Assembly (NCBI RefSeq): GCF_000023945.1
Contig: NC_013158.1
Location: forward strand, 1,240,001 to 1,304,000
Origin: Halorhabdus utahensis DSM 12940
Lineage (GTDB): Archaea > Halobacteriota > Halobacteria > Halobacteriales > Haloarculaceae
Length of the DNA: 64,000 nt
Direction: 5' to 3'
This document shows, piece by piece, positions 17,826-26,563 of the stretch. Below the pieces are notes generated by a model, which was given only the letters and a program-made list of their open reading frames with translations, had not been told where the DNA came from and ran no database searches. Position 1 is the stretch's first letter. Each line of letters starts with the position of its first letter. A program made the translations under genes and the position numbers.

Positions 17826-17960
17826 ATGATCCAGACCCACTCCCGCGCTTGTTCGATCGCATCGGCTGAACACCACTCGATCGTATCGGCCGACCAGTAC
17901 TCGGTCGCGTCGACTGAACAGCACCGTGACAGGGCTTCCGTCGGAGGTGCGTCGCGATGA
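17826..17960 (+). CDS. 44-aa microprotein with three 8-residue tandem repeats
   Basis: This small frame opens at ATG 17826, 17 nt after the previous stop, and ends in an ATGA overlap with the start of the 1195-aa gene. Its centre (17853-17924) consists of three exactly 24-bp imperfect tandem repeats encoding SIASAEHH, SIVSADQY and SVASTEQH. The repeats differ mostly at positions that conserve or resemble the amino acid, and the frame is kept. The coupling overlap and in-frame repeats argue for translation. The alternative is a noncoding repeat that happens to stay open. Function unknown; it may only couple translation. Confidence 0.5.
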   Translation: MIQTHSRACSIASAEHHSIVSADQYSVASTEQHRDRASVGGASR

Positions 17961-20900
17961 CTCACGACTTCGACGTCGCCGCCGATCTGCCGGGGGTGAG
18001 CCGGGAGACTGTCGCCAGGAAACTCCGCCGGACCGAACTCAGCGAGGACCACTACTTCGACGCGGTCGAAGTGAGCATGAAGCGCGACCGGGCGGAGGGG
18101 CGGGAGGTACTCGAAGGCCTCATGCGGACCAAATCGGCTTCCCGGGTGGGCCAGCGACTCCTCAAGGACGCCTGTGCCTGCGGCGACGACCAGATCCGCC
18201 GGGACGTTGTCGCAGCGTTCCGTGAGACCCGTCGGGAGGACGCTTTAGTGACCAGTGCGGGTCTGCTCACGGTCGAGGACGCGACGCAGGTGTTCAAGGA
18301 CTTCTTCGAGGCCGGTGGCGACACCCGTCCGATCGCCGAGTGGCTGTCGGCCATCGGCCCGGGCTATCGACGCGAGAAGCGCCGTGGGAACGTCGACCTC
18401 GAATACGACGGCTGGTTCAGCGACGCCTGGGACACGATCAAGGACGCGGGCAAGACCGTCGCCGAAGCGGTCAAGACGGTCGTCGACTCGGTCGTCGAGG
18501 CCGGCAAATCCTTCGCCGAGGTCGTCAGCGACGTCGTCGACTACGCCCAGCGTCGAGTCAACTCGATCGTCGAGTCCCTGCTCGACGCCGGCAAGACGGT
18601 TGCGGACATCATCTCGGGACTCGCCCAGGAGGCCTACGCGACGATCAAGAAGATCGTCAAGGCGATCATCTCGGCCGGGAAGTCACTGGGTGCCATCCTC
18701 CGGGAGGCGATCGACATCGGCGAGTCATTCCTCCGGAGCGTCGCTCGGGCGCTCCGACAGGCCGGGACCGCGATCTCGGACCTCGTGGTCGCGGCAGGGA
18801 AAGCGTCGGTCGACGTGCTCCGGGTCGTCTCCCGAGCGCTCGTCGCCATGGTGACCTACGCTGAGTCCCGGGCCAACTACATCATCAATACCATCAAAGA
18901 CGAACTCCCGGCCCTCGCCGAGGACATCATCGACATCCTCGGCGATTTCGTCGACGAGGCGTTCGAACTCGCGAAAAACGCCGTCGAAGACGGGCTCTCA
19001 GCCGTGCTCGATCAGGTTCGGAAGGCCGCAAACAGCATCCGCTCGACAGCGAGGTCCGTCCTGCAGGGCTTGCTCGAAGGGGGTCTCGCGCTGGGGGACC
19101 TCATCGCCCACCTCCACCAGGAGGCCAGCCAGTTCTTCGAAGACGCCGTCTCGCTGCTCGGCGAGATCGTCGATCGTGCTGAGGACCTCTTCGCGGCGGC
19201 ACTCGATCTGGGCGAGTGGGCGCTCGGCGAGGTCATGGAGGCCCTGGCGGCGGCCGGCGAGTCGGTCGCCGACCTGATCGCGTGGGCCAGGGAAGCCGGG
19301 GCCGCCGCGCTCGATGCCGTCGTCGACACCCTCGACGCCATCGGTGAACTCACCAGCGAGGCGCTCGCCGAACTCGGTCAGGCCGTCGTCGAACTCGGTC
19401 GGGGACTCACCAGGCTGGTCGAGCGGGTCGCCGACTGGGGCGAACTGGCGGCCCGAGCGGCCTTCGACGGCATCCTCGACGCCGGCGGGGCGGTCCTCGA
19501 CGTGCTGGACGCGCTGTGGGATCGGGCCCGGAACTTCCTCGAGGCGGGCATCGACACCCTCCTGCGAGTCGGCGCACGCATCCGGGACGTGCTCGCGGCG
19601 GGGCTGGACATGGGACTGGACATCCTCGGCGAGTTCGTCCGCCACCTCCGGGACCTCGGGCGGTCGATCTGGTACATCCTCGACTGGGTGGTAGACACGG
19701 TCGGCCGCGTCGGGGACGCACTCGAAGTCGTCTTCGAGACGCTGATGGACGTCGGTGTCGCGCTGGGCGAACTCGTCGCCTGGGCGGCCCGGCGGACTGC
19801 CGACATCATGCGGACGGGCTTCAGCGCGCTGCTCGCGATCGGGGTCGGCCTCGGCGAGATCCTCGTCGCGCTGTTGACCGATCCGGGCAACGTCTTCTCG
19901 ACAGCCATCGACGCGTTGCGCGACATCGGAACCAGCCTCGAGGAGTTCTTCACCGCAATCACCGACGCCGGCCAGCAGGTGCTGGGCCGGCTCTACCGTG
20001 CACTGGAGTCGATCGGCGTCGCGCTGGCCGACATGCTCGGCGCGCTGGTGTCACTCGGCGCGGAGACGTTCAAACAGTTGCTCGACGGCCTGCTGAAGAT
20101 CGGCGTCACGGCCTTCGAGGTCGTGCTGTGGGCCGCCGACCGAGCCTTCGACGTCTTCGGCTGGGTGATGGAGGTCGTCGAGGCCGCACTCGACTCGCTG
20201 CTGGACCTGATCGAGTGGGCGGCCGGCCTCGGCGGCCCCGTGCTCGAACAACTGGCCGACTGGTTCGCGAAGGGGGTCGAAAACGCCTTCGACTTCGTGC
20301 GTGACAAGGTGATCGTCCCGCTGGTCTCGGCAGCCAAACTCGGGCTGGTCGTCGCACTGGCATCGGTGAGTCTCCCCTTCCTTGTGGTCGCCTACGTCGT
20401 GCTGGGGTCGCTCGTCAATCCCGACCAGACGACCTACAAACACTGGCCGGACGATCTGCGGACGTTCGAGTGCGAACAGCGCGTCGAGATCCGCGAACTC
20501 TCGCCGCCGAGCGACGACCGCGGGATCGTCGTCTTCAGCGACCTCCACATGGAGGACCAGGACGACATCGACGCCGGTCTGGGCCATTTCCACGAGAACG
20601 CCGACCTCGTCGAGTCCGTGCTGACCGAGTACGCCAGCGAGGAGTCGGCGGGCTACGACTGGACGGTCGTGTTCAACGGCGACAGCGAGGAGTTCTGGGT
20701 CGACAACGACCTCACGTCGAGCGAACCCGCCGACAAGGTCGACGAGATCGTCGCCACCCACCCCACGGTGCACGAGACCGTCTCCGAGGACTTCTACAAG
20801 TTCGAGTCACCACGACGGTTCGTCAAGGTCCGCGGGAACCACGACGCGAGTTACAACGATCCCCACGTCGTCAACGCCTACGAGGACCACGGCTTCCCGG

Positions 20901-21544
20901 ATCTGGAAGTCTACGACTACGTCACCACGCAGTTCGACGGCGAGGACGTGCTCATCACTCACGGCCACCAGTTCGATCCCTGGAACTGCGACCCGAACAA
21001 CGACTTCGGGAAGTTCTCCAGCAACTTCGTCGCCGAGTCGATCGACGCGATCAGCAACACCCTCGAAGACGTCTTCGGCGAGGACGCCAGCCTGGAGGGC
21101 GAGACCATCGAGGTGTTCGACCTCGAGATTCCGGTCCACGCTATCGCGCCGTACTACGATCCCGGCGAGTGGCGACCGATGGTGGAGAACAGCGTCAAAT
21201 CCCCCTCGATCGAGGACGGTGCGATGTTCGAGGAAAGCGCCGTCGTCGAGACGATCCGCGAACTGGATGCGAGCATGATCATCGGTCATACCCACGGCCC
21301 GAAGGTCATGCAGGACGGGACCGATTCCAGCCGGTTCTACGTCAACAGCGGGACCGCAGGCTGGTGGGAGGACTGCGTCTGGACGGTCGAGATCACCGAA
21401 GCGAACGTGACGCTCAACGGCTTCACGCCGGACGGGAGTGGCGGTCACCAGCGCGAGTACGTCATCGCGCTGGACGATCCGACCGACGACGGGTCCTTCG
21501 GTGCGGGCGACCCCGACCGGCTGGTGTCGAATGGGACGTTCTGA
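17957..21544 (+). CDS. Giant 29-residue helical-repeat protein with C-terminal metallophosphoesterase
   Basis: This is a 1195-aa protein. Residues 1-150 are a charged helical head. Residues about 164-750 are amphipathic Ala/Leu/Asp-rich helices built from a 29-residue repeat. The repeat begins with a small residue plus Gly (AGKSLGAIL, IGVALADML, VGVALGELV). Units start at 182, 211, 240 and 269; at 375, 404, 433 and 462; at 509, 538 and 567; and at 599, 628, 657, 686 and 715. A hydrophobic segment (about 793-818) is probably transmembrane. Residues 855-1150 are a calcineurin-like phosphoesterase with all metal motifs: SDLH (861-864), NGDS (907-910), GNHD (960-963), THGH (1001-1004) and GHTH (1110-1113). 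It overlaps both neighbouring genes. The domain combination is unfamiliar to me and its substrate is unknown. Confidence 0.85.
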   Translation: MTHDFDVAADLPGVSRETVARKLRRTELSEDHYFDAVEVSMKRDRAEGREVLEGLMRTKSASRVGQRLLKDACACGDDQIRRDVVAAFRETRREDALVTSAGLLTVEDATQVFKDFFEAGGDTRPIAEWLSAIGPGYRREKRRGNVDLEYDGWFSDAWDTIKDAGKTVAEAVKTVVDSVVEAGKSFAEVVSDVVDYAQRRVNSIVESLLDAGKTVADIISGLAQEAYATIKKIVKAIISAGKSLGAILREAIDIGESFLRSVARALRQAGTAISDLVVAAGKASVDVLRVVSRALVAMVTYAESRANYIINTIKDELPALAEDIIDILGDFVDEAFELAKNAVEDGLSAVLDQVRKAANSIRSTARSVLQGLLEGGLALGDLIAHLHQEASQFFEDAVSLLGEIVDRAEDLFAAALDLGEWALGEVMEALAAAGESVADLIAWAREAGAAALDAVVDTLDAIGELTSEALAELGQAVVELGRGLTRLVERVADWGELAARAAFDGILDAGGAVLDVLDALWDRARNFLEAGIDTLLRVGARIRDVLAAGLDMGLDILGEFVRHLRDLGRSIWYILDWVVDTVGRVGDALEVVFETLMDVGVALGELVAWAARRTADIMRTGFSALLAIGVGLGEILVALLTDPGNVFSTAIDALRDIGTSLEEFFTAITDAGQQVLGRLYRALESIGVALADMLGALVSLGAETFKQLLDGLLKIGVTAFEVVLWAADRAFDVFGWVMEVVEAALDSLLDLIEWAAGLGGPVLEQLADWFAKGVENAFDFVRDKVIVPLVSAAKLGLVVALASVSLPFLVVAYVVLGSLVNPDQTTYKHWPDDLRTFECEQRVEIRELSPPSDDRGIVVFSDLHMEDQDDIDAGLGHFHENADLVESVLTEYASEESAGYDWTVVFNGDSEEFWVDNDLTSSEPADKVDEIVATHPTVHETVSEDFYKFESPRRFVKVRGNHDASYNDPHVVNAYEDHGFPDLEVYDYVTTQFDGEDVLITHGHQFDPWNCDPNNDFGKFSSNFVAESIDAISNTLEDVFGEDASLEGETIEVFDLEIPVHAIAPYYDPGEWRPMVENSVKSPSIEDGAMFEESAVVETIRELDASMIIGHTHGPKVMQDGTDSSRFYVNSGTAGWWEDCVWTVEITEANVTLNGFTPDGSGGHQREYVIALDDPTDDGSFGAGDPDRLVSNGTF

Positions 21545-22124
21545 ATCGGTCCTGCTGCTGGGGTTTTACCATCCCCGGTACGTCGACCCGCTCCGGGCGT
21601 GGGCCGACCGGCTGCGGGCGGCCGGGTGTTCGGTCACGGAGGGCTATCCGGATACCTGGTACCCAGAGGACGTCCTCGACGCCCTCACAGCCCCGCGCGA
21701 CCTGGTGGTCTACTTCGGCCACGGCGAGCCCGGTGCCTGGTCCGGGTTGGGTCGGATCGACGCCGCTGCCGTCGCCAGTGTCGGGGGGGAGCCACACCGG
21801 CTCGTCCTGAGTGCCTGCTGTAGCACGTTCGAAGGGAAGCGTGCGGGGAGCGAGGGGAGTCAGAAGAATTCCGATGGCGCTGCCGAGGGCGGCGACGGCG
21901 AACGAGCGCAGTCGGTCGGTGCGGCGTTTCTGGAGGGCGGTCTCGCCGAGGCCGTCGTCGGGTACGACGATCGCATCCGCCACGACGATAACCGCGACGT
22001 GCTCGATCACCTCCTGGCTGGCTACCGGACGGCGATCCGTGACGGCGACGACGGGGCAAGCGCGGTCCTGGATCGAGCGCGTCGGGATCCCGCACTTCGC
22101 GTCGCCGGGCAACGCGAGCGGTGA
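21531..22124 (+). CDS. CHAT/caspase-like putative protease
   Basis: This is a 197-aa protein from ATG 21531, overlapping the end of the large phosphoesterase gene by 14 nt. It has the caspase-fold signature: a hydrophobic strand then His in VVYFGHGEPG (His64), a second strand then Cys in LVLSACCSTF (Cys96/97), and a later GAAFLEGGLAEAVVGY segment. This matches CHAT domains and other clan CD peptidases. An insertion rich in Ser, Gly and Asp (about 104-125) may be a flexible or cleavage loop. Substrate unknown; its neighbours in the operon are obvious candidates. Proteolysis is inferred, not shown. Confidence 0.75.
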   Translation: MGRSESVLLLGFYHPRYVDPLRAWADRLRAAGCSVTEGYPDTWYPEDVLDALTAPRDLVVYFGHGEPGAWSGLGRIDAAAVASVGGEPHRLVLSACCSTFEGKRAGSEGSQKNSDGAAEGGDGERAQSVGAAFLEGGLAEAVVGYDDRIRHDDNRDVLDHLLAGYRTAIRDGDDGASAVLDRARRDPALRVAGQRER

Positions 22125-22516
22125 CCTCCCCAGATACGTCGACCGGGACTGTCAATCCTCGTGGGGGGGTTGCCACGAACTCCAGTCCGGCGACGTAGCG
22201 AAGACCCCCTGCTTTCGAGTCCGTCCTGCCACAGGGGAAGGGGGTTGGGATGCTTTCGTTCACTTTCACTCCGGTCTACGAACGCTTATGTATCCCCATC
22301 TCGTTGGCTGTGAGCGTGTGAGCCAGCCCTTTGAGCCTCGGGCTTTGACACGAAACATACGGATTATGACAGAGGTTCGGATCGCAAACAATCGCGCAAG
22401 CCAAAGCGTTATGAGGCATCCAGGCTAACAGGACTTCCACCATATATGATACAAACGAGAGCGAAAACAAGGGGACGGAGTACCGGATCGACATCCGCGT
22501 CGTGGGGGGCCGAACA
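22125..22516. other. Intergenic region upstream of nrdJ
   Basis: This 392-nt stretch has no accepted gene. A G-rich tract (gtgggggggttg) and a later gaccccct could pair as the 3' structure of the preceding operon. The AT-rich catatatgata (about 22441-22452) is the probable TATA element of nrdJ, giving a leader of about 45 nt. I looked for a cobalamin riboswitch core, since the enzyme uses B12, and did not find one. Confidence 0.5.
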
Positions 22517-25500
22517 GTGAGCGACGCCGAACTCGCCGTCGACGAGGTCACGCTGCCGATCAAGCGTATCGAGGGCGACACCCTCGCCGACCGGCTGACC
22601 GACAACGCCTACCACAACATTCTGCCGGCACGGTACCTTCGGAAAGACGCCGACGGCGAACTCGTCGAGCAACAGGAGGATCTCTTCGAACGCGTCGGGA
22701 AGAACATCGCGCTGGCCGAAGCCGTCTACGAAGCGCGAAATCAGGACGTCGAGATCACCGTCACGCCCGACCAGCTCAAACCCGACCATCCCCGTCGGGA
22801 CGAGCTCGCCGAGGAAGTCTTCGGGAAAGGGACATCCATTGGCGACGACGCCGAGACGACCCTCTCGGTCTATAACGTCAACAAGTTCGCCTACGAGACT
22901 GTCGTCCCCGAACTCCCCGCGGACGTCCGCGAGCACGTCGAGGAGACCGCCACGGAGTTCCAGGACCTGATGGAGAATCTCTCCTTTATGCCGAACTCGC
23001 CGACGCTGATGAACGCCGGCGACGAACTTCAGCAGCTCTCTGCGTGTTTCGTCGACAGTCCCGAGGACGACATCGATGACATTCATCAAACAGCGAAAGA
23101 AGCCGCACAGGTTTTCCAGAGCGGCGGCGGAATGGGGTACGCCTTCTGGCGATTACGGCCCTATGGAGATGCTGTCGGATCGACGGGAGGAATCGCTTCC
23201 GGTCCGATAACGTTCATGCGGACGTTCGATCAGATGTGCGAGACGATCGCCCAGGGCGGTGCCCGGCGGGGTGCCCAGATGGGCGTCATGCGGGTCTCCC
23301 ATCCGGACGTCATCCAGTTCATCCACGCCAAGAACAAGGACGTCTCCCTGGCGCGGACCTTGCGGCTGAACGATCCCGACGATTTCACCCACACGTCCTT
23401 CTCGGACGCCTTGGAGGAAGCCCGCGAATTGATCGACGACGACGGGCGGGTTCCCGAACACCTCCGCAACGCCGTCGAGGGCCACCTCTCGAACTTCAAC
23501 ATCTCGGTGGGCATCACCGACGAGTTCATGGACGCCCTCCAGAACGACGAGGAGTTCACGTTCACCAATCCCCGGACGGGCGATCCCCACATCGTCACCG
23601 CCGAAACCAAGGAACTGTACGACATGTTCGGCCTCGGCGAGTACGTCGAGGTCGGCGAGGAACTGTCGATTCCAGCCAGCGAGCTCTGGGACGACATCGT
23701 CGAGGGCGCTCACGAGAACGGCGAACCCGGCGTGATCTATCTCGAACGCGCCAACAAGGAACATTCCTTCGACGTGGAAGAAAATTCAGACCATAGAATC
23801 CTTGCAACAAACCCGTGTGGTGAACAACCCTTGGAGGAGTACGAGGCCTGCAACCTCGGCCACATCAACCTCTCGACGCTGGCCGCCGAGGGGGCCCCGG
23901 ACTGGCGGGTCTGGTCCGAACGCCACGCCGACGACTATGACGACTTCGAGGCGGCGGTCGAGGCGTATCTCGACGAAGCCATCGACGTCGAGGAACTCGA
24001 ATACCGCATCGAGATGGCGACCCGGTTCCTCGAGAACGTCGTCACGATGTCGGACTTCCCGGTCGAGAAGATCGAGGAGAAAGTCCGGGACATGCGCAAG
24101 ATCGGGCTGGGGATCATGGGACTGGCCCAACTGTTCATCCAGCTCGGCGTCAAGTACGGCAGCGACGAGGGCGACGCGATCGCCGGCCACCTCATGCAGA
24201 AGATCAACCACGACTCCAAGTGGGCGAGCCACGAACTCGCCGAGGAGCGGGGCGTCTTCAACGACTGGGAGGACTCCAAATACGCCGACCCGACCGAGTA
24301 CCGCGAGTGGTTCGAACACTACGTCGGCGAGGACGCCGACGACTGGGCCGAGGGCTTCCCGATCCGCAACCACAACACGACGACCATCGCTCCGACCGGC
24401 ACGACCAGCATGGTCGGGAACACGACGGGTGGCTGTGAGCCCGTCTACAACGTCGCCTACTACAAGAACGTCTCCGACGACGTCCAGGGCGACGAGATGC
24501 TCGTGGAGTTCGACGACTACTTCCTCCGCGTGCTGGAGGAGAACGGCATCGACGTCGAGACCGTCAAGGAGGAGGCCCAGGAACAGATGGCGACAAACGA
24601 GTTCGACGGCGTCGAGGGGCTCTCGACGGTGCCCGACGCCATCGGCGAACTGTTCGTCACGACGGGCGACCTCTCGCCCAAGCAGCACGCCTCGATCCAG
24701 TGTACGCTCCAGGACGGCGTGGACAGCGCCATCTCGAAGACGGTCAACGCGCCCAACGACTCCACGATCGAGGACGCCAAAGATGTCTTCGAGTACATCT
24801 ACGAACACGGCGGCAAAGGCGTCACCTATTACCGGGACGGCACCCGGAGCAAGCAGGTGCTGACCACCAGGGCGGAGAACACCGACTTCGCCGACATGGA
24901 CACCGAGGAGGTCATCGCCCAGATCGAGGCCGTCTTCGGCGGGATCGAGGCCTTCCTCGATGACGAGGACGTCAGGGCAGCCCTCGACGGTGAAATCGAA
25001 ACGCTCCTCGGCGAAGCCGACGGCGAATACGCCGACTACGCCAAAAAGCGCCCGCGGCCTGACGTCCTCCATGGCGTGACCCAGCGTATCGACACCGGCT
25101 ACGGGAAGGTCTACGTCAACATCAACGAGGATCCCGAAGCCGAACGGCCCTTCGAGCTGTTCGCCAACATCGGCAACTCCGGCGGCTTCACGGCGTCGTT
25201 CACCGAGGCCCTCGCCAAGACCGTCTCGGCCGCACTCCGGGCCGGCGTCGATCCCAACGAGATCGCCGGCGAACTCCAGGGTATCCGCTCACCGAAGGTC
25301 GCCTGGGACAAGGGCGAACAGATCCAGTCGATCCCGGACGCCATCGGCACGGCGATGCGCCGATACCTCGATGGCGACATCGAGCGGGCCTATCCACAAC
25401 AGCAGACGCTCGAAGAGACCGCCGACGAAGAGGATCCGGAAGCCATGGGCCACTCGACTGACGGCGGCGCGACGACTGCGCCGAGTGAATCGGTTGAGCC

Positions 25501-25636
25501 GACCGAGCCGAGTGGTGACCAGCAGGAACTCATCGAGAACGGCGAGAGTCCCGAATGTCCCGAGTGTGGGTCGATGTCGCTGTATTACTCCGAAGGCTGC
25601 AAGACCTGTGAGTCCTGTGGCTGGTCGGAGTGTTGA
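22517..25636 (+). CDS. nrdJ: Adenosylcobalamin-dependent (class II) ribonucleoside-diphosphate reductase
   Basis: This 1039-aa enzyme makes deoxyribonucleotides using a cobalamin-generated thiyl radical. It shows the family order: MPNSPTLMNAG, SACFVDSPED with a redox Cys, VFQSGGGMGYAFWRLRP, the active-site NPCGEQPLEEYE (Cys434), and NTTTIAPTGTTSMV. A C-terminal zinc-ribbon tail has four CxxC-type cysteines (CPECG...CKTCESCG). GTG 22517 is favoured because a G-rich ribosome-binding stretch precedes it; GTG 22502 is an alternative. No intein is present, though this family often hosts them. Codon usage becomes AT-rich around two conserved motifs (about 23090-23215 and 23770-23835). Confidence 0.95.
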   Translation: MSDAELAVDEVTLPIKRIEGDTLADRLTDNAYHNILPARYLRKDADGELVEQQEDLFERVGKNIALAEAVYEARNQDVEITVTPDQLKPDHPRRDELAEEVFGKGTSIGDDAETTLSVYNVNKFAYETVVPELPADVREHVEETATEFQDLMENLSFMPNSPTLMNAGDELQQLSACFVDSPEDDIDDIHQTAKEAAQVFQSGGGMGYAFWRLRPYGDAVGSTGGIASGPITFMRTFDQMCETIAQGGARRGAQMGVMRVSHPDVIQFIHAKNKDVSLARTLRLNDPDDFTHTSFSDALEEARELIDDDGRVPEHLRNAVEGHLSNFNISVGITDEFMDALQNDEEFTFTNPRTGDPHIVTAETKELYDMFGLGEYVEVGEELSIPASELWDDIVEGAHENGEPGVIYLERANKEHSFDVEENSDHRILATNPCGEQPLEEYEACNLGHINLSTLAAEGAPDWRVWSERHADDYDDFEAAVEAYLDEAIDVEELEYRIEMATRFLENVVTMSDFPVEKIEEKVRDMRKIGLGIMGLAQLFIQLGVKYGSDEGDAIAGHLMQKINHDSKWASHELAEERGVFNDWEDSKYADPTEYREWFEHYVGEDADDWAEGFPIRNHNTTTIAPTGTTSMVGNTTGGCEPVYNVAYYKNVSDDVQGDEMLVEFDDYFLRVLEENGIDVETVKEEAQEQMATNEFDGVEGLSTVPDAIGELFVTTGDLSPKQHASIQCTLQDGVDSAISKTVNAPNDSTIEDAKDVFEYIYEHGGKGVTYYRDGTRSKQVLTTRAENTDFADMDTEEVIAQIEAVFGGIEAFLDDEDVRAALDGEIETLLGEADGEYADYAKKRPRPDVLHGVTQRIDTGYGKVYVNINEDPEAERPFELFANIGNSGGFTASFTEALAKTVSAALRAGVDPNEIAGELQGIRSPKVAWDKGEQIQSIPDAIGTAMRRYLDGDIERAYPQQQTLEETADEEDPEAMGHSTDGGATTAPSESVEPTEPSGDQQELIENGESPECPECGSMSLYYSEGCKTCESCGWSEC

Positions 25637-25730
25637 GCGCCGACTGAGCTGACTCGTTCGCTACAGCGATCGTTCACGTTCGTTTTTCCGCCTTCCGAAC
25701 TATCAAGCAGTCCGCTTGCCAGGAATACAC

Positions 25731-25850
25731 ATGGAAGAGTCCGGTGGCCGGCCCTGTCCACGCTGTGGTCGCCCGCTGTTCGAACGCCACTGCAAGTACG
25801 TCTGTCCAAGCCACGGCGTCGTCTACGACTGTGCGGACACCTTCTACTGA
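25731..25850 (+). CDS. 39-aa CPxCG zinc-finger microprotein
   Basis: This is a 39-codon gene from ATG 25731. It encodes PCPRCG near the start and KYVCPSHGVVYDCADTFY at the end, so four cysteines and two histidines could bind zinc. Haloarchaea carry many such one-domain CPxCG proteins, and this pattern matches a conserved one. They are thought to act in regulation or nucleic-acid or protein contacts. The reading frame has strong GC3 bias. It lies 94 nt downstream of nrdJ in the same direction, so cotranscription is possible. Confidence 0.8.
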   Translation: MEESGGRPCPRCGRPLFERHCKYVCPSHGVVYDCADTFY

Positions 25851-25882
25851 GGAGAAACAGCCGGCGAAGAGGATGGAATCGA

Positions 25883-26563
25883 TCACTGCGAGCCGGACGA
25901 TCCCATGGAGGGCAGTCGGTCGTAGTCGACGATGTGACGGATCACGGGACTGGCAAGAACGAGCACACCGACCGCAGCAGCCCCGACGACCAGGGGAAGG
26001 CCGCCGGCGCTCCCCTCGACGGCGAGCGTCCGCATCGAACTGCCGGCGACGACACCCGCGAGCACCCATGGAAGCTGACCCACGAGCGTCCCGGCGACGA
26101 ACGCTCGCGTCGGGACCGAGGAGAGGCCGGCCCCATACGAGATCACGTCCGCTGGCAGGGGGAGAAGTCGTGCAGCCGCCACGCCGCGGAACGCGCCGGT
26201 GGTCTCGACGACGTGGCTACCGCGGTCGTGGAGTCGGCCGAAGAGACCGCGCTCACGCGGGGCGTGACGGGCGAGCAGATACGCCGGCAGCGAGGTACAG
26301 ACGGCCCCGAGAAGGCCAACAGGGACGCCAAGCGGGATGCCGAGACCATACCCGACGAGGATCGACACCAGCGAGACAGGCCACAGCACCAGCGGCCGGA
26401 CAGCGTAAACGGCAAGCAGCACGGCAGCGAATGCGAGTGGCGACCCGACAGCCGTCTCGACGACCGAGCGCAGGGCGTCGAGCGAGCCGAACACCGCGAC
26501 GCCGGCAGTGGCGAGAGCGACGAGCGCGATCGCGCCGAGTTGGCGTCTCACTGCCGGTTCCAT
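25883..26563 (-). CDS. TVP38/TMEM64 (SNARE-associated/DedA-like) membrane protein
   Basis: This 226-aa protein has about six hydrophobic segments. The diagnostic region is LVGYGLGIPLGVPVGLLGA followed by the reentrant-type motif around FRGVAAARLLPLPADVISYGAGLS, as in TVP38/DedA-superfamily proteins linked to lipid scrambling or transport. ATG 26563 (MEPAVRRQLG) is preferred; ATG 26608 would add 15 residues. It is convergent with the zinc microprotein gene. Confidence 0.82.
   Translation of the reverse strand: MEPAVRRQLGAIALVALATAGVAVFGSLDALRSVVETAVGSPLAFAAVLLAVYAVRPLVLWPVSLVSILVGYGLGIPLGVPVGLLGAVCTSLPAYLLARHAPRERGLFGRLHDRGSHVVETTGAFRGVAAARLLPLPADVISYGAGLSSVPTRAFVAGTLVGQLPWVLAGVVAGSSMRTLAVEGSAGGLPLVVGAAAVGVLVLASPVIRHIVDYDRLPSMGSSGSQ

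Noticed and set aside
17853-17924. Short tandem repeats considered as a CRISPR array
   Set aside because: The three 24-bp units are adjacent with no spacers and keep a reading frame.
22125-22516. Cobalamin riboswitch upstream of the B12-dependent reductase
   Set aside because: No B12-box core sequence or matching helices could be seen.
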